Assembly (NCBI RefSeq): GCF_007744075.1
Contig: NZ_CP036266.1
Span: 4,325,748 to 4,389,747, forward strand
Direction of reading: 5' to 3'
DNA: 64,000 nucleotides
DNA from: Gimesia chilikensis
GTDB lineage: Bacteria; Planctomycetota; Planctomycetia; Planctomycetales; Planctomycetaceae
The translations under genes and the position numbers were made by a program. Below, piece after piece: positions 36,409-45,682 of the stretch. Numbering within the stretch: the stretch's first letter is position 1; the number at the start of each line of letters is the position of its first letter. The notes beneath the pieces were generated by a model. That model was not told the origin of the DNA and searched no databases. It saw nothing but the letters and a program-made list of their open reading frames with translations.

Positions 36409-36702
36409 CGATAGAAGATCCTGCGCTTTTGTGAGTGTATTACGTGTTCAATCTGAAACGGGGACAAGCTCCCTTTTCAGATTGGGCAGATTGGAGGTAA
36501 CGTCGGCGACTGCAAATCATTAACAGAAAAGAAGCAGTGTCGGGTAAACGGTCATTCGTTTGCTCTACAGCCCCTGAAATGACTGGTTCGACTTCTATAG
36601 CAGTCTCTAAATCGCCTCTCATGAACCATCGCGTTTTCGTTCTGAAGATGCTGAATCCCAATGGCTCTGGAGACGGACGCATTCGTTAACCCGGATCCCA
36701 GT

Positions 36703-37791
36703 CTAGTATTCTGCTATGACTTCACTTCCGGAAATGGAACCTAATGCGCCCCAGATCCCATAAGGACTTTTTCCAGCAGTCACAGAGCCAGACGTTGTAT
36801 TGCCGGTATCAATGTTTTCACTGACAAAACGAACGGCTCCGTCTCCCATCAGGCAGTGGACACCGCCGGTGTGTCGACTGGACGGATCAAAAACACCATC
36901 AGCCTGGTCGCTGCTGCTGTTCAGGGCATTGGGAGTATTGGGGCCCAGAGTAGTGGTACAGCCGGTATAAGCTGGGGCACCATCTGCCCAGCGGGTTCCT
37001 GAAACGCGAGCAACACTGCCAATAATATTCCCGCTGGAATCGACCTGACCATAAATCAGAGAGGGATTGCCGCGAAATGCATCTCCAAAATTCATGGGCA
37101 TGGCACCATCGCGAATGTTAGTAGAATTTGGTTGGGCCTTGACCCGTTCCGACATGGAGATGGTATTGCTCAATCCATCCAGCACATCCCGAAATCTGAC
37201 GCAACGACCAAAAGTACCATCGTTCCCGCTATCGCCGATGGAGGAAAACATTCCCCTCAGGCCCCGACCTCCGTTGCCGGCCCAGCGATTGTTATCCTGT
37301 ATGGAATCTCCCCTGCTGAAAACATAATTTGTGTCGGCCAGTTCTGCGGTCTGACTGGATTCCGGATCGGAGGGGCACAAAAACATGGGAATCTGTTGCC
37401 GAAATGGCAGATAATTCGTGTCCCAGGGGTTACCACCAAATGCAGCGTAGTTGGTCGTCCCATTGACGGCCGTTGCCGTTCCGCCACCTGCGATTAAGTT
37501 AAACAACGGAGCTTGTTCAAAGAAAGGAAGTAACGAAACATTGGCGCTGTAACGTCGTGAATAAGTCCCTGCGTCTGAAAGATTTGCGGCCATGGGCAGC
37601 ACTCCGTATGTTTCGTGATAATTATGTAAAGCAATTCCGAACTGTTTCAAATTGTTTTTACACTGAGAACGGCGGGCTGCCTCACGAGCCTGCTGAACAG
37701 CAGGCAACAGCAATGCAATCAGGATCGCAATAATCGCAATCACAACCAGTAGTTCAATTAAAGTAAATCCAGATTTCCTGTAACTCAGCAT
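36703..37791 (-). CDS. DUF1559 pseudopilin-like protein
   Basis: 362 residues from the ATG at 37791; a TTG at 37809 would add six residues. It starts with a type IV prepilin-like cleavage and helix, [21 protein letters not shown], then [22 protein letters not shown]. It ends with [22 protein letters not shown], the H-x9-DG motif of DUF1559. This family is greatly expanded in planctomycetes and related to PulG/GspG pseudopilins. Members are thought to be exported or assembled by type II/IV machinery, with unknown function. A second copy lies at 41630-42673. Confidence 0.92.
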   Translation of the reverse strand: MLSYRKSGFTLIELLVVIAIIAILIALLLPAVQQAREAARRSQCKNNLKQFGIALHNYHETYGVLPMAANLSDAGTYSRRYSANVSLLPFFEQAPLFNLIAGGGTATAVNGTTNYAAFGGNPWDTNYLPFRQQIPMFLCPSDPESSQTAELADTNYVFSRGDSIQDNNRWAGNGGRGLRGMFSSIGDSGNDGTFGRCVRFRDVLDGLSNTISMSERVKAQPNSTNIRDGAMPMNFGDAFRGNPSLIYGQVDSSGNIIGSVARVSGTRWADGAPAYTGCTTTLGPNTPNALNSSSDQADGVFDPSSRHTGGVHCLMGDGAVRFVSENIDTGNTTSGSVTAGKSPYGIWGALGSISGSEVIAEY

Positions 37792-38446
37792 CGAATCGAA
37801 ACTCCACAAACAAAAATAAAGGCAGATTGATGTGTATCAGGAATTTCCCCTGAATCCGCCCGGGATAATCGCAGGTTCCCTCATGACCCAACATTCCATT
37901 CACTTACCTGGAGTGTTCCTGTAACACCCCCCTAATGGTATGTCGCTCTCACTTCCCGAACGTTACAGACTCGGGGTACTATTAATCTAAATTTAACAAT
38001 AGTAAAGTTAAGAAAATCAGGCCTAGTGTTGCGCGCCAGGAGTCGTATCAAACTCACCCTGGCATGTCCTATCACACGAGTAACCCTGCTGTTATTTCCA
38101 ATTGAAAACCACTTTGAGTCAGTAGTGTATCTGAATATTCTCCGATCATTTCAACGCGCGTAAGAATCATGGGTACAAGTCTGGTCAGTAGAAGATATCC
38201 ACTCTTGACAGGCACGCGGTACACTCGGCGGACCGAAAAGGGGGCAGTATCCGAATCTAATCAGTTTACCTGAGTCAACAGGCGAGGCTGCCATTCTCAG
38301 TATGGCGGTTCGTGCTGCGTTAGGTGAGGAGCGGAGGACGACGATGAGCACAGAGCAACCGCGCAGGAACGTGAAGAATCTGCTTTCATTCTGCTTCGCT
38401 TCAGGTAAACTGAAGTTGTTGCTTCCCTGCTGATTGAGGTTGTTTT
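37792..38446. other. 655-base intergenic region
   Basis: This divergent region separates the DUF1559 gene from the small membrane protein pair. It contains AT-rich patches near 37981-38016 that may hold promoters, and a possible third, degenerate copy of the hairpin repeat near 38235-38265. No gene is supported; open frames here lack ribosome sites and family patterns. Confidence 0.5.
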
Positions 38447-38716
38447 ATGGCAGAAAAAAAGAAGGCCAGGCTCCTGCGGGCGATCTCGTATTTCGTGCTG
38501 CTGTTGCTGGTGATCTATGTATTAAGCATCGGACCTGTCGTTGCATTTTTGATTGATGCAAAGGGCAACGTGATCCACCCGGAATATGTGAATGGCTATT
38601 CCGCCTTCTATGCCCCGGTGCTTCTGCTGATTGATCATGTTGGATTCATACAGCGGTATTACTGGTGGTACGTCAATCTTTGTAATGGCTCAGAGATTCA
38701 CATTGTCTATCAATAG
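38447..38716 (+). CDS. Small membrane protein, LSIGPVV family member 1
   Basis: 89 residues; TGAGGTTGTTTT precedes the ATG. A basic N-tip (MAEKKKARLLRA) leads into a hydrophobic helix at about 12-36, which ends in YVLSIGPVVAFL. This is followed by PEYVNGYSAFYAPVLLLI. The YVLSIGPVV and FY(A/T)PV blocks recur in the next gene and in the gene at 52190, so these are three paralogs. The length, single helix and conserved block suggest a small inner-membrane protein with the C-terminus outside. No known family or function is recognised. Confidence 0.75.
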   Translation: MAEKKKARLLRAISYFVLLLLVIYVLSIGPVVAFLIDAKGNVIHPEYVNGYSAFYAPVLLLIDHVGFIQRYYWWYVNLCNGSEIHIVYQ

Positions 38717-38733
38717 CCAGGGTAAACGTGCAC

Positions 38734-38985
38734 ATGGCTGACAAGAAAGAGTCTAAAACCATCCGCTTTCCCGTATTCGTGGTACTGCTCCTGCCGTTGG
38801 GTTATGTTCTCAGCATAGGGCCTGTTGTTGCATTAATGACCGATTCCCAATGGAACATTACGTATCCTGAATATTACAGACTGGTAGAAGCTTTCTACAC
38901 GCCTGTTGGTCTGATTGAAAACAGCAATGAAATGTTGCGATCCTGTTTTTCTGCTTACATTGATTTCTTCGTCCAGCGATTCTGA
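38734..38985 (+). CDS. Small membrane protein, LSIGPVV family member 2
   Basis: 83 residues, starting at ATG 38734 by analogy with its paralogs (MADKKESK against MAEKKKAR); a GTG at 38728 is also possible. It contains GYVLSIGPVVALMTDSQ and YPEYYRLVEAFYTPVGLIE, matching the preceding gene along its length. The gap to that gene is 17 bases, so the two are probably co-transcribed tandem duplicates. A hydrophobic helix lies at about 10-33. Confidence 0.72.
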   Translation: MADKKESKTIRFPVFVVLLLPLGYVLSIGPVVALMTDSQWNITYPEYYRLVEAFYTPVGLIENSNEMLRSCFSAYIDFFVQRF

Positions 38986-39117
38986 ATGTCTTCCACTTCT
39001 CAACTGTTAAGATCATGCAGTTAGCGGGTATTTCTGCTGGACATTTCGTTTCCCATGGCTGACAATTGACTGACGTTCTCTTACCGCAGGCACTGTCTCT
39101 AATCAGGAGGTTCCTCC

Positions 39118-41463
39118 ATGAGACCTTGGTTATCGTTCCTCGCTGTTGTCGTGCTGTCACTTCCCGTCTCTGCGATTTGTTCTGCACAGCAGATTGATCG
39201 TTCCCAGCTTCCGCTGCCCGATGCTCCCTTTAAAGGCAAAATCAATAAAACCTTCGAGGGTTCCGAGCAGGACTACCCGCAACCGGTCGCGCCTCCGCAG
39301 GGGGCACCGAATGTGTTGTTGATCCTGATCGACGACCTGGGTTTTGGACATCCTGCGACGTTTGGCGGGGCCATTCCGACCCCTGCCCTGGATCGACTGG
39401 CGGCCTCGGGAATTAAGTACAACCGCTTTCACACCACCGCCATCTGTTCGCCCACCCGGGCTGCGCTACTGACGGGGCGGAACCATCATCAAAGTGGCTT
39501 CGGCACAATCACGGAACTGTCGACGGGCTACCCCGGGTATCACAGCATCTGGCCGCGGAGCTGTGCGACGATTGCCGAGGTGCTGAAGGACAATGGCTAC
39601 AGCACCGCCGCGTGGGGGAAGTGGCACAATACACCGGATTGGGAAACCAGTCCCATTGGTCCGTTTGACCGCTGGCCCACAGGGCTCGGCTTTGAATATT
39701 TCTATGGCTTTCAGGGGGGCGAAACCAGCCAGTTCTATCCCCAGTTGTTCCGCAACACCGTGCCGGTGGAACCGCCAGAAACTCCTGCAGAAGGGTATCA
39801 TCTGACGGCAGACCTGGCAGACGACGCGATCGCGTGGATCAATCAGCAGCAGTCGATCAGTCCCGACAAACCGTTCTTTGTCTACTTCGCGACGGGGGCG
39901 ACGCACGCACCGCTGCACGCCCCGGAAGAGTGGATCGACAAGTTTAAGGGGCAGTTCGATCAGGGCTGGGACAAGGTTCGTGAAGAAACGCTGGCCCGCC
40001 AGAAAAAGATGGGGGTCGTTCCCGAGAATACGAAACTCACCCCGCGCCCCCAGGAAATTCCCGGCTGGGACAGTCTGCCAGCCGACGCCCGTCGGCTCTA
40101 CGCCCGTCACCAGGAGGCCTTTGCCGGTTTCCTGGCGCACACCGACCATCACGTCGGTCGCCTGATTGACGCCGTGCGTAAGTTGCCCGACGGCGATAAT
40201 ACGTTGATCATTTACATAGCCGGTGATAACGGCCCCAGCGCCGAAGGCAGTTTGACGGGAACCACCAACAACATGATGACTCAAAATGGCATCCCCGATA
40301 CGGTCGAAGGGCAGCTGCATGAGATCAAAGAAATTGGTGGACCAAAACACGAGAATCATTACCCGGTCGGCTGGGCCTGGGCCGGCTCATCGCCGTTCCA
40401 GTGGATGAAGCGCGTTCCCTCGCACTTCGGAGGTACCCGCAACGGTCTGGTGATCTCGTGGCCTGCCAAAGTGAAGGACGCTGGTACGGTGCGGAGTCAG
40501 TTTCACCATGTCATCGACATCGCTCCGACCATCTATGAGGCGGCTGGAATTCCAGAGCCCAAGACAGTCGCTGGAGTCAAGCAGACGCCGATCGCCGGTA
40601 CCAGTATGGCTTACACCATTTCCGATCCCAGTGCCGAAGGGCGACGCAAGACGCAGTACTTCGAGACCGGCGGGCACCGCGCCATCTATCACAATGGCTG
40701 GGTCGCAGCCGCCTTTCAGGGGGTTCCCTGGGAACTGACCGGTTCGAAAGGTTTCGACAATACGAAATGGGAACTTTATAACATCGAAGAGGACTTCTCC
40801 GAGGCGGTCGACCTGGCGCAAAAGCACCCCGAAAAGGTCAAGGAACTGCAGGCGATTTTCGATCAGGAAGCAGAAAAGTACAACGTCTATCCTCTGGATG
40901 ACCGCTTTTCCGAGCGGGCCCTCAATCTCGAACGTCCCTCGGTCACTCGTGGGCGAACTATTTTCAGCTACGCGCCAGGCACCAATCGCATTCCCGAGGG
41001 GAGCGCCCCTCCGATCTATCAGCGGACCCACAGCATCACCGCGTCGATCGATGACGGTGATGACGCAGCCCAGGGCGTGATCGTGGCCGAAGGGGGTAGC
41101 GCGGGCGGTTATTCGCTGTACGTGGAAGAGGGCAAGCTGGTCTACGAGTACAATTTCTTCGGCAAAGAACGAACGAAGATCGTGTCCGCAGCGAAACTTC
41201 CCTCTGGTAAAGTCAAAGTCGAAATGGATTACCAGCAGAAACCGGTCACCAAAACGAATCCGGCAGTCGGCGGGACCGTGACGCTCTCCGTCAACGGCAA
41301 ACAGGTGGCCCGGGGCGAAGTGCCACACGTTGTGCCTTCTCGCTTCTCCGCTACTGAAACGCTGGATATCGGGGCGGACCTTGGTTCGACGGTTTCAGAA
41401 GGCTACACGGCGCCACACGCCTTTAATGGCAAAATTGAAAAGGTGGACATTGAGCTCAAGTAA
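39118..41463 (+). CDS. Exported arylsulfatase
   Basis: 781 residues with a strong ribosome site (AGGAGG) that could form a small GGAG/CTCC hairpin over itself. A signal peptide covers about 1-23. The sulfatase core has NVLLILIDDLGFG (metal-binding Asp pair), Cys110 in AICSPTRAALLTGRN (the C-x-P-x-R site converted to formylglycine) and IAGDNGPSAEG. The C-terminal ~200 residues form a beta-rich extension typical of large planctomycetal arylsulfatases. It hydrolyses sulfate esters, probably of polysaccharides or aryl compounds, in the periplasm. The maturation enzyme is not encoded in the window. Confidence 0.93.
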   Translation: MRPWLSFLAVVVLSLPVSAICSAQQIDRSQLPLPDAPFKGKINKTFEGSEQDYPQPVAPPQGAPNVLLILIDDLGFGHPATFGGAIPTPALDRLAASGIKYNRFHTTAICSPTRAALLTGRNHHQSGFGTITELSTGYPGYHSIWPRSCATIAEVLKDNGYSTAAWGKWHNTPDWETSPIGPFDRWPTGLGFEYFYGFQGGETSQFYPQLFRNTVPVEPPETPAEGYHLTADLADDAIAWINQQQSISPDKPFFVYFATGATHAPLHAPEEWIDKFKGQFDQGWDKVREETLARQKKMGVVPENTKLTPRPQEIPGWDSLPADARRLYARHQEAFAGFLAHTDHHVGRLIDAVRKLPDGDNTLIIYIAGDNGPSAEGSLTGTTNNMMTQNGIPDTVEGQLHEIKEIGGPKHENHYPVGWAWAGSSPFQWMKRVPSHFGGTRNGLVISWPAKVKDAGTVRSQFHHVIDIAPTIYEAAGIPEPKTVAGVKQTPIAGTSMAYTISDPSAEGRRKTQYFETGGHRAIYHNGWVAAAFQGVPWELTGSKGFDNTKWELYNIEEDFSEAVDLAQKHPEKVKELQAIFDQEAEKYNVYPLDDRFSERALNLERPSVTRGRTIFSYAPGTNRIPEGSAPPIYQRTHSITASIDDGDDAAQGVIVAEGGSAGGYSLYVEEGKLVYEYNFFGKERTKIVSAAKLPSGKVKVEMDYQQKPVTKTNPAVGGTVTLSVNGKQVARGEVPHVVPSRFSATETLDIGADLGSTVSEGYTAPHAFNGKIEKVDIELK

Positions 41464-41555
41464 AAGTGCCTCGCTTAGCATGCGATCTCCTGCTTAGTCG
41501 TTGCGATGTTTTGTGGCGAGATTCCTTGCCAGGTGTATCTCGTGAAACCCGCTAG

Positions 41556-41592
41556 AAAAACAGCCTTCAGCTGGAGGTCCGCTGAAGGCTGT
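41556..41592 (-). terminator. Rho-independent terminator of the second DUF1559 gene
   Basis: ACAGCCTTCAGC (41560-41571) and GCTGAAGGCTGT (41581-41592) form a 12-base-pair stem with a 9-base loop. On the minus strand it is followed by a T-run. It lies about 40 bases past the DUF1559 stop and may also stop readthrough from the convergent sulfatase gene. Confidence 0.85.
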
Positions 41593-41629
41593 GAGTCTTT
41601 GGGATTAGCAAGTGAGTTGCTGTTGAGGA

Positions 41630-42673
41630 TTAATACTCGCCGACGACTTCGCCGTCTTTGGGGTTGCAGAGGCGGCGGATGATGTGGACGTCGATGTTTT
41701 CCGACAGGAAGTGGACGCTGCCATCACCCAGCAGAGCGTGGCAACCGCCGACATGGGCACTGAAGGGTTCATCGTTGGGTCCGCAGTTATTGGTGGCCCA
41801 GGGACAACCTGAAGGGCCGTTAATCGGCGAACTGTTGTTATTGATGATGTTCTTGCGATTTCCGGCCGTCATGTTCGGAGGACCGGATACGCCACTGCCG
41901 TTATCGGGGTCAGCCCAGCGGTTGGGGGCACCGTAAGGTCCACCAAAGGTTCCGGGAACCACGTCGGCCGTAGCGAACAACTGTGTTGTATCCAGGCCGT
42001 TAGCACCGTTGACGATTTTCTGGGTCTGGTTGTAGTGTCCGGCGGTCTGGGTCGGGCGGTTGCCGTCTTCGATCACCAGAATGGTGTTACTTAACCCGTC
42101 GATGGAGGTCGTGATGGGATTGTAGGGTCCCAAAGCACCACAGCGGTCCGCGTTCAAGGCACCACTGCCACTCGGGTTTCGCAATCCGGTGGTCGGGTCG
42201 AGGTCGGTATAGGCAATCGGCATGTAGTCGGTGATTCCATAACCGAGGGAGTCGACCTGAGTCAGCGAACTGGAAGGACAGACATAGACCGGCAGCTTTG
42301 TCTTACACAACGGAGCATTGACGGCATTGGTATAGTGGAAGTTGAAGTTCCACTTCTGAGCCAGCGGCGCCTGGTCGGTGTAAGGCAGAATTGCGACGTG
42401 CATCGACACCGGCATCATGCGACGGGTAACGGCGCGTTCGTCGGTGTATTCACCTGATGTGGGAAACCGGGTATAGCTTGACTCGTAGTTTGCGATCGCG
42501 AGACCGATCTGCTTCAAATTATTTTTGCACTGTGAACGACGGGCGGCTTCCCGTGCCTGCTGAACAGCGGGGAGCAACAGTGCGATCAGAATAGCGATAA
42601 TGGCAATTACCACCAGCAATTCAATCAACGTAAAACCTCTGTGGCTGACGCGCAGCCCGGACTGTGAACGCAT
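41630..42673 (-). CDS. DUF1559 pseudopilin-like protein, second copy
   Basis: 347 residues. It carries the prepilin-like helix [21 protein letters not shown] and [20 protein letters not shown], identical over this block to the copy at 36703. The C-terminal motif is [24 protein letters not shown]. The middle of the protein differs considerably from the first copy. It is monocistronic, with its own terminator. It lies between the sulfatase and sialidase-like genes, a common setting for these proteins in planctomycetes. Confidence 0.92.
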   Translation of the reverse strand: MRSQSGLRVSHRGFTLIELLVVIAIIAILIALLLPAVQQAREAARRSQCKNNLKQIGLAIANYESSYTRFPTSGEYTDERAVTRRMMPVSMHVAILPYTDQAPLAQKWNFNFHYTNAVNAPLCKTKLPVYVCPSSSLTQVDSLGYGITDYMPIAYTDLDPTTGLRNPSGSGALNADRCGALGPYNPITTSIDGLSNTILVIEDGNRPTQTAGHYNQTQKIVNGANGLDTTQLFATADVVPGTFGGPYGAPNRWADPDNGSGVSGPPNMTAGNRKNIINNNSSPINGPSGCPWATNNCGPNDEPFSAHVGGCHALLGDGSVHFLSENIDVHIIRRLCNPKDGEVVGEY

Positions 42674-42730
42674 AATCTTCCTTTCATTGGATGTAAAACC
42701 ACCGCCCTCAATTAAAACGAATCGTCCAAG

Positions 42731-42960
42731 GGCAGATAAAACCTACGGCGTGTATAGACCGTGGGCGTCCAGGTGGCGGGTAGCAATGGCCGATGACGTA
42801 CGTAAGGCGGGTGATCGAGGACCAGGTAGTCCCATGGCGGGCAGCTAAAGCCGAAAATGTACGGATGGCGGGTGATAAAGTTATTGGGCGTACCAGCGGC
42901 GGGTGGCAAGGACGGAAGGTGTCCAGGTGGCGGAAGCGAGTACCTTTTGGCGGGAAATTG
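42731..42960. repeat. Cluster of degenerate GGCGGG-containing repeats
   Basis: This noncoding stretch upstream of the DUF1559 gene contains several imperfect units. One pair, each ending GTCCAGGTGGCGG, covers 42731-42779 and 42886-42933. A second pair, GTACG-N-A/T-GGCGGGTGAT, lies at 42798-42816 and 42859-42877. GGCGGG or a near match occurs seven times. Minus-strand open frames through it are proline-rich and probably not translated. It may be an intergenic mosaic repeat; purpose is unknown. Confidence 0.55.
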
Positions 42961-43011
42961 AAAAGCCGGAGTCGCGGATTGATAATCCACGATTTCCGAA
43001 TTTTTCCTCAT

Positions 43012-43277
43012 TGTACGAGCCGAAATGAAGTCTTAATGTGCAATATGTGAATATTGGGTGAAGCAACTAGATGGGATAAGGGCACTCTGAATCCCTCTTA
43101 AAACGTGTTGTAAACACCATGCACGGTGCGGCTTTGTGGAAACTCGTGCACCGTGACTGTACCATGGACTGATGTTGTCGGGAGTGTTTGAGTACCTGTT
43201 TCCAGTTGGATATTTATAAATGACTTCCTGCCCCCTCCCAGGCGACACGATTTTTACATTTTCCAAAGGTTGCCACC
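43012..43277. other. Leader region of the sialidase-like gene with an inverted repeat
   Basis: CACGGTGC (43122-43129) and GCACCGTG (43148-43155) form an 8-base-pair inverted repeat with an 18-base spacer. It lies about 125 bases before the next gene and could be an operator or RNA hairpin. No clear promoter or gene was seen in this gap. Confidence 0.35.
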
Positions 43278-44906
43278 ATGAGACTTTCCCTGACGCTCAC
43301 CTGCCTGCTGCTGTTGATGACCTGCGGTTCTCTTCATGCGGAATCGAAGGACACTCCCGTTGACACTGGAGAGTTGCTGAAGGATTTCGTTCATCCGCCG
43401 GTCAATTTCCATCCGGGTGCGGAATCAAATTCGGAGGCACGCAAATATCAGGGAATCCCCACGATTGAACGGACGCCCGGCGGTCGCCTGTGGGCGGGCT
43501 GGTACGCCGGACCGATTCATGAAGACCGCTTCAACTATGTGATGGCGGCGACCAGTGACGATGATGGCAAGACCTGGAGCGATTTGAAATTCGTCATCAA
43601 CCCCGACGGAGACGGGCCTCGTCGGGCTTCGGATCCCTGTTTCTGGCTGGATCCCTCGGGCAAGCTGTGGCTGTTCTGGTGGATGAACGGGGGCGATCTG
43701 AACGTGACGATGTCGATCACGACCGAGAACCCCGATGCGGAAAATCCCACCTGGACCAAACCGCGGGCGTTGTTCCCCGGTGTGATGATCAATAAGCCGA
43801 TCGTGACGAAGAATGGGGAGTGGCTCATGCCGGCTGCGATCTGGCATCAGGATGACAGCGATCGCGTTATGGTTTCAAAGGATCAGGGACGCACGTGGGC
43901 ATTGCGGGGTGCCGCCAACGTTCCGAAGGACCGCCGGAACTGCGATGAACCGATGCTCGTCGAACGGAAGGATGGCTCTTTGTGGCTGCTGGTTCGCACC
44001 GCTGGTCACGGGATTGGTGAAGCGGTCTCTACCGATGGCGGCCGTACCTGGACCGAGGTGAAAGATCATCTGCAGCAGACAACGTCCCGTTTTCATATCC
44101 AGCGTCTGGCATCCGGTAATCTGTTGATGATCAAGCACAATGGAATCGATGAACGGGCCCGCGGGCGGAATCATCTGACTGCTTATCTCTCCGATGATGA
44201 CGGCAAGTCGTGGAAAGGCGGGTTGCTGCTGGACGCACGGGACACGGTTTCTTACCCGGATGCCACCCAGGCCCCGGACGGTACGATCTACGTGATTTAT
44301 GACTGGAACCGTGCGGATGAGAAACATATTCTGCTGACGACATTCACGGAAGCCGATGTGCTGGCCGGGAAGTATCAGAGTTCTGCGGCGCGTGAGCGGG
44401 TGCTCATCAACCATGCGACGGGCGTTAATCCGAAGCCCTGGCGGAAGAAGCAGCGAGTCACATCTTTGAAAAAGAATGAAAAAGGTGCCGCACTGCTTGA
44501 GGAGTCGGGTGCACAGTTGAAACCTGTGAAAGGCGAAATGCGCAACGTGAAGCTGGGCGAGGTGATCTTCAGTAACCGCAGCTATGCCTTTCACGACAAG
44601 CTGCCTCGTTTTCTGCAAGGCGGGCAGTTTGTCTTCAGCCCGATGGAGCAGACCGAAGTCGTCTGTACCTCACCGGGCGTGGTTTACGCAGTAACTCCGC
44701 TTCCGGACCGTAACCAGGATAACGTGACGGACGAATTACAAAAGCAGGGATTCGAACTGGCGGCGGTTCCTGAATTCGTACTGTTCCTGATGCCGGGCGG
44801 ACGCGAGATTCCCGGGAATGTCTGTTCGGTCTATCAACGCCGGGTGGCGGCCGGTGATCGGATCAAGTTCGGTAAATGGGGCGTCGTGATCACAAAACCG
44901 GAATGA
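43278..44906 (+). CDS. Exported sialidase-like BNR-repeat protein
   Basis: 542 residues with a signal peptide at about 1-22. Four Asp-box (S-x-D-x-G-x-T-W) repeats are seen: TSDDDGKTWSDL, SKDQGRTWALRG, STDGGRTWTEV and SDDDGKSWKGG. This indicates a six-bladed sialidase-fold propeller. IERTPGGRLWAGWYAGP fits the N-terminal blade. Catalytic residues were not all identified, so sialidase activity is not certain; many planctomycetal members act on other glycans. The last ~150 residues form an extra C-terminal domain. Its sulfatase neighbours suggest breakdown of sulfated polysaccharide. Confidence 0.82.
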   Translation: MRLSLTLTCLLLLMTCGSLHAESKDTPVDTGELLKDFVHPPVNFHPGAESNSEARKYQGIPTIERTPGGRLWAGWYAGPIHEDRFNYVMAATSDDDGKTWSDLKFVINPDGDGPRRASDPCFWLDPSGKLWLFWWMNGGDLNVTMSITTENPDAENPTWTKPRALFPGVMINKPIVTKNGEWLMPAAIWHQDDSDRVMVSKDQGRTWALRGAANVPKDRRNCDEPMLVERKDGSLWLLVRTAGHGIGEAVSTDGGRTWTEVKDHLQQTTSRFHIQRLASGNLLMIKHNGIDERARGRNHLTAYLSDDDGKSWKGGLLLDARDTVSYPDATQAPDGTIYVIYDWNRADEKHILLTTFTEADVLAGKYQSSAARERVLINHATGVNPKPWRKKQRVTSLKKNEKGAALLEESGAQLKPVKGEMRNVKLGEVIFSNRSYAFHDKLPRFLQGGQFVFSPMEQTEVVCTSPGVVYAVTPLPDRNQDNVTDELQKQGFELAAVPEFVLFLMPGGREIPGNVCSVYQRRVAAGDRIKFGKWGVVITKPE

Positions 44907-45009
44907 TCGTAGAGATTATTGGTCTCACAACGCGAACCTGATCAGCCCCTGGCGGCCGGCGGGGATCACGTCTCCGATCACATCCTGGCGACTAAAGTCA
45001 CTTTCTGTG

Positions 45010-45648
45010 TTATCGAGAGAGATTGCGATAGAATGTGTCGCGGATGTTTTGCATTGACTGCCAGATGTTGGCTTTCATCTCCTGCGGCGAAACGCAGGCG
45101 AACAGATAGCCGGTCCCGGTTGATTTGTCGGTCCAGGTCTGGATGCTCAGATTCAACGTTTGCGGTTTCTGGGTAACGAACGGTTCCGTCCAGTCAACCT
45201 GTGCCGCATATTCTGTGAGACCCTGCGGGTAAATCTTCTGAGGATCGACGGGGGTGGCTTTGGTCAGTTTGCAGGTAAAGCCGCTGGTATCGATTTCCTT
45301 CTTCCGGCTTTTGAAGATGGCACTCGACAGTCCCTGATAATAGGTGAGTAATTCGCGTTCGATGTTTTTTTGTGTCAGCTCTGTGCCGGGGTCGAGTTTA
45401 AATACGAAGAAGTAGGAGAAAAACGAATTCGATTTTTCCTGAAACATGCCCGGCGAAAAGCGGGCTTCTTCGATTCCCTTGAACTGCATTTCCCTGGCGA
45501 AGGAAGGGGGCAGCGGAATCTGCTCCCCCCTCCAGCCAGCTGGTACTGTGATATTCTTCGCCAACTCGGTATCAGCGGCCAGCACGGCGCTGGCTCCAGA
45601 CAGAATTACCATTAAAACAGCAAGACGGCGGAGATTAAAAAACTGCAT
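45010..45648 (-). CDS. Exported protein of unknown function
   Basis: 212 residues with a signal peptide (about 1-24, ending SAVLAADTE). The mature part is a single globular domain with VPAGWRGEQIPLPPSFA and SFFSYFFVFKLDPGTELT; two Cys (FTCKLTK and LFACVS) might pair. It lies 34 bases downstream of the Gfo/Idh/MocA gene on the same strand and is probably in its operon. No family is recognised. Confidence 0.65.
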   Translation of the reverse strand: MQFFNLRRLAVLMVILSGASAVLAADTELAKNITVPAGWRGEQIPLPPSFAREMQFKGIEEARFSPGMFQEKSNSFFSYFFVFKLDPGTELTQKNIERELLTYYQGLSSAIFKSRKKEIDTSGFTCKLTKATPVDPQKIYPQGLTEYAAQVDWTEPFVTQKPQTLNLSIQTWTDKSTGTGYLFACVSPQEMKANIWQSMQNIRDTFYRNLSR

Positions 45649-45682
45649 ACGAGGCGTTTTCTATCTTGAGGAATACAGGAGT

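Noticed and set aside
36440-36682. 80-codon minus-strand open frame between the lipoprotein and DUF1559 genes
   Set aside because: No ribosome site, no family pattern; looks like noncoding spacer.
38239-38265. Possible third copy of the hairpin repeat
   Set aside because: GGGGGCAGTATCCGAATCTAAT matches only part of the element and does not fold, so it was mentioned but not annotated as a copy.
42712-43011. Minus-strand 99-codon open frame through the GGCGGG repeats
   Set aside because: The proline-rich translation follows from the repeat sequence; no ribosome site or family pattern.
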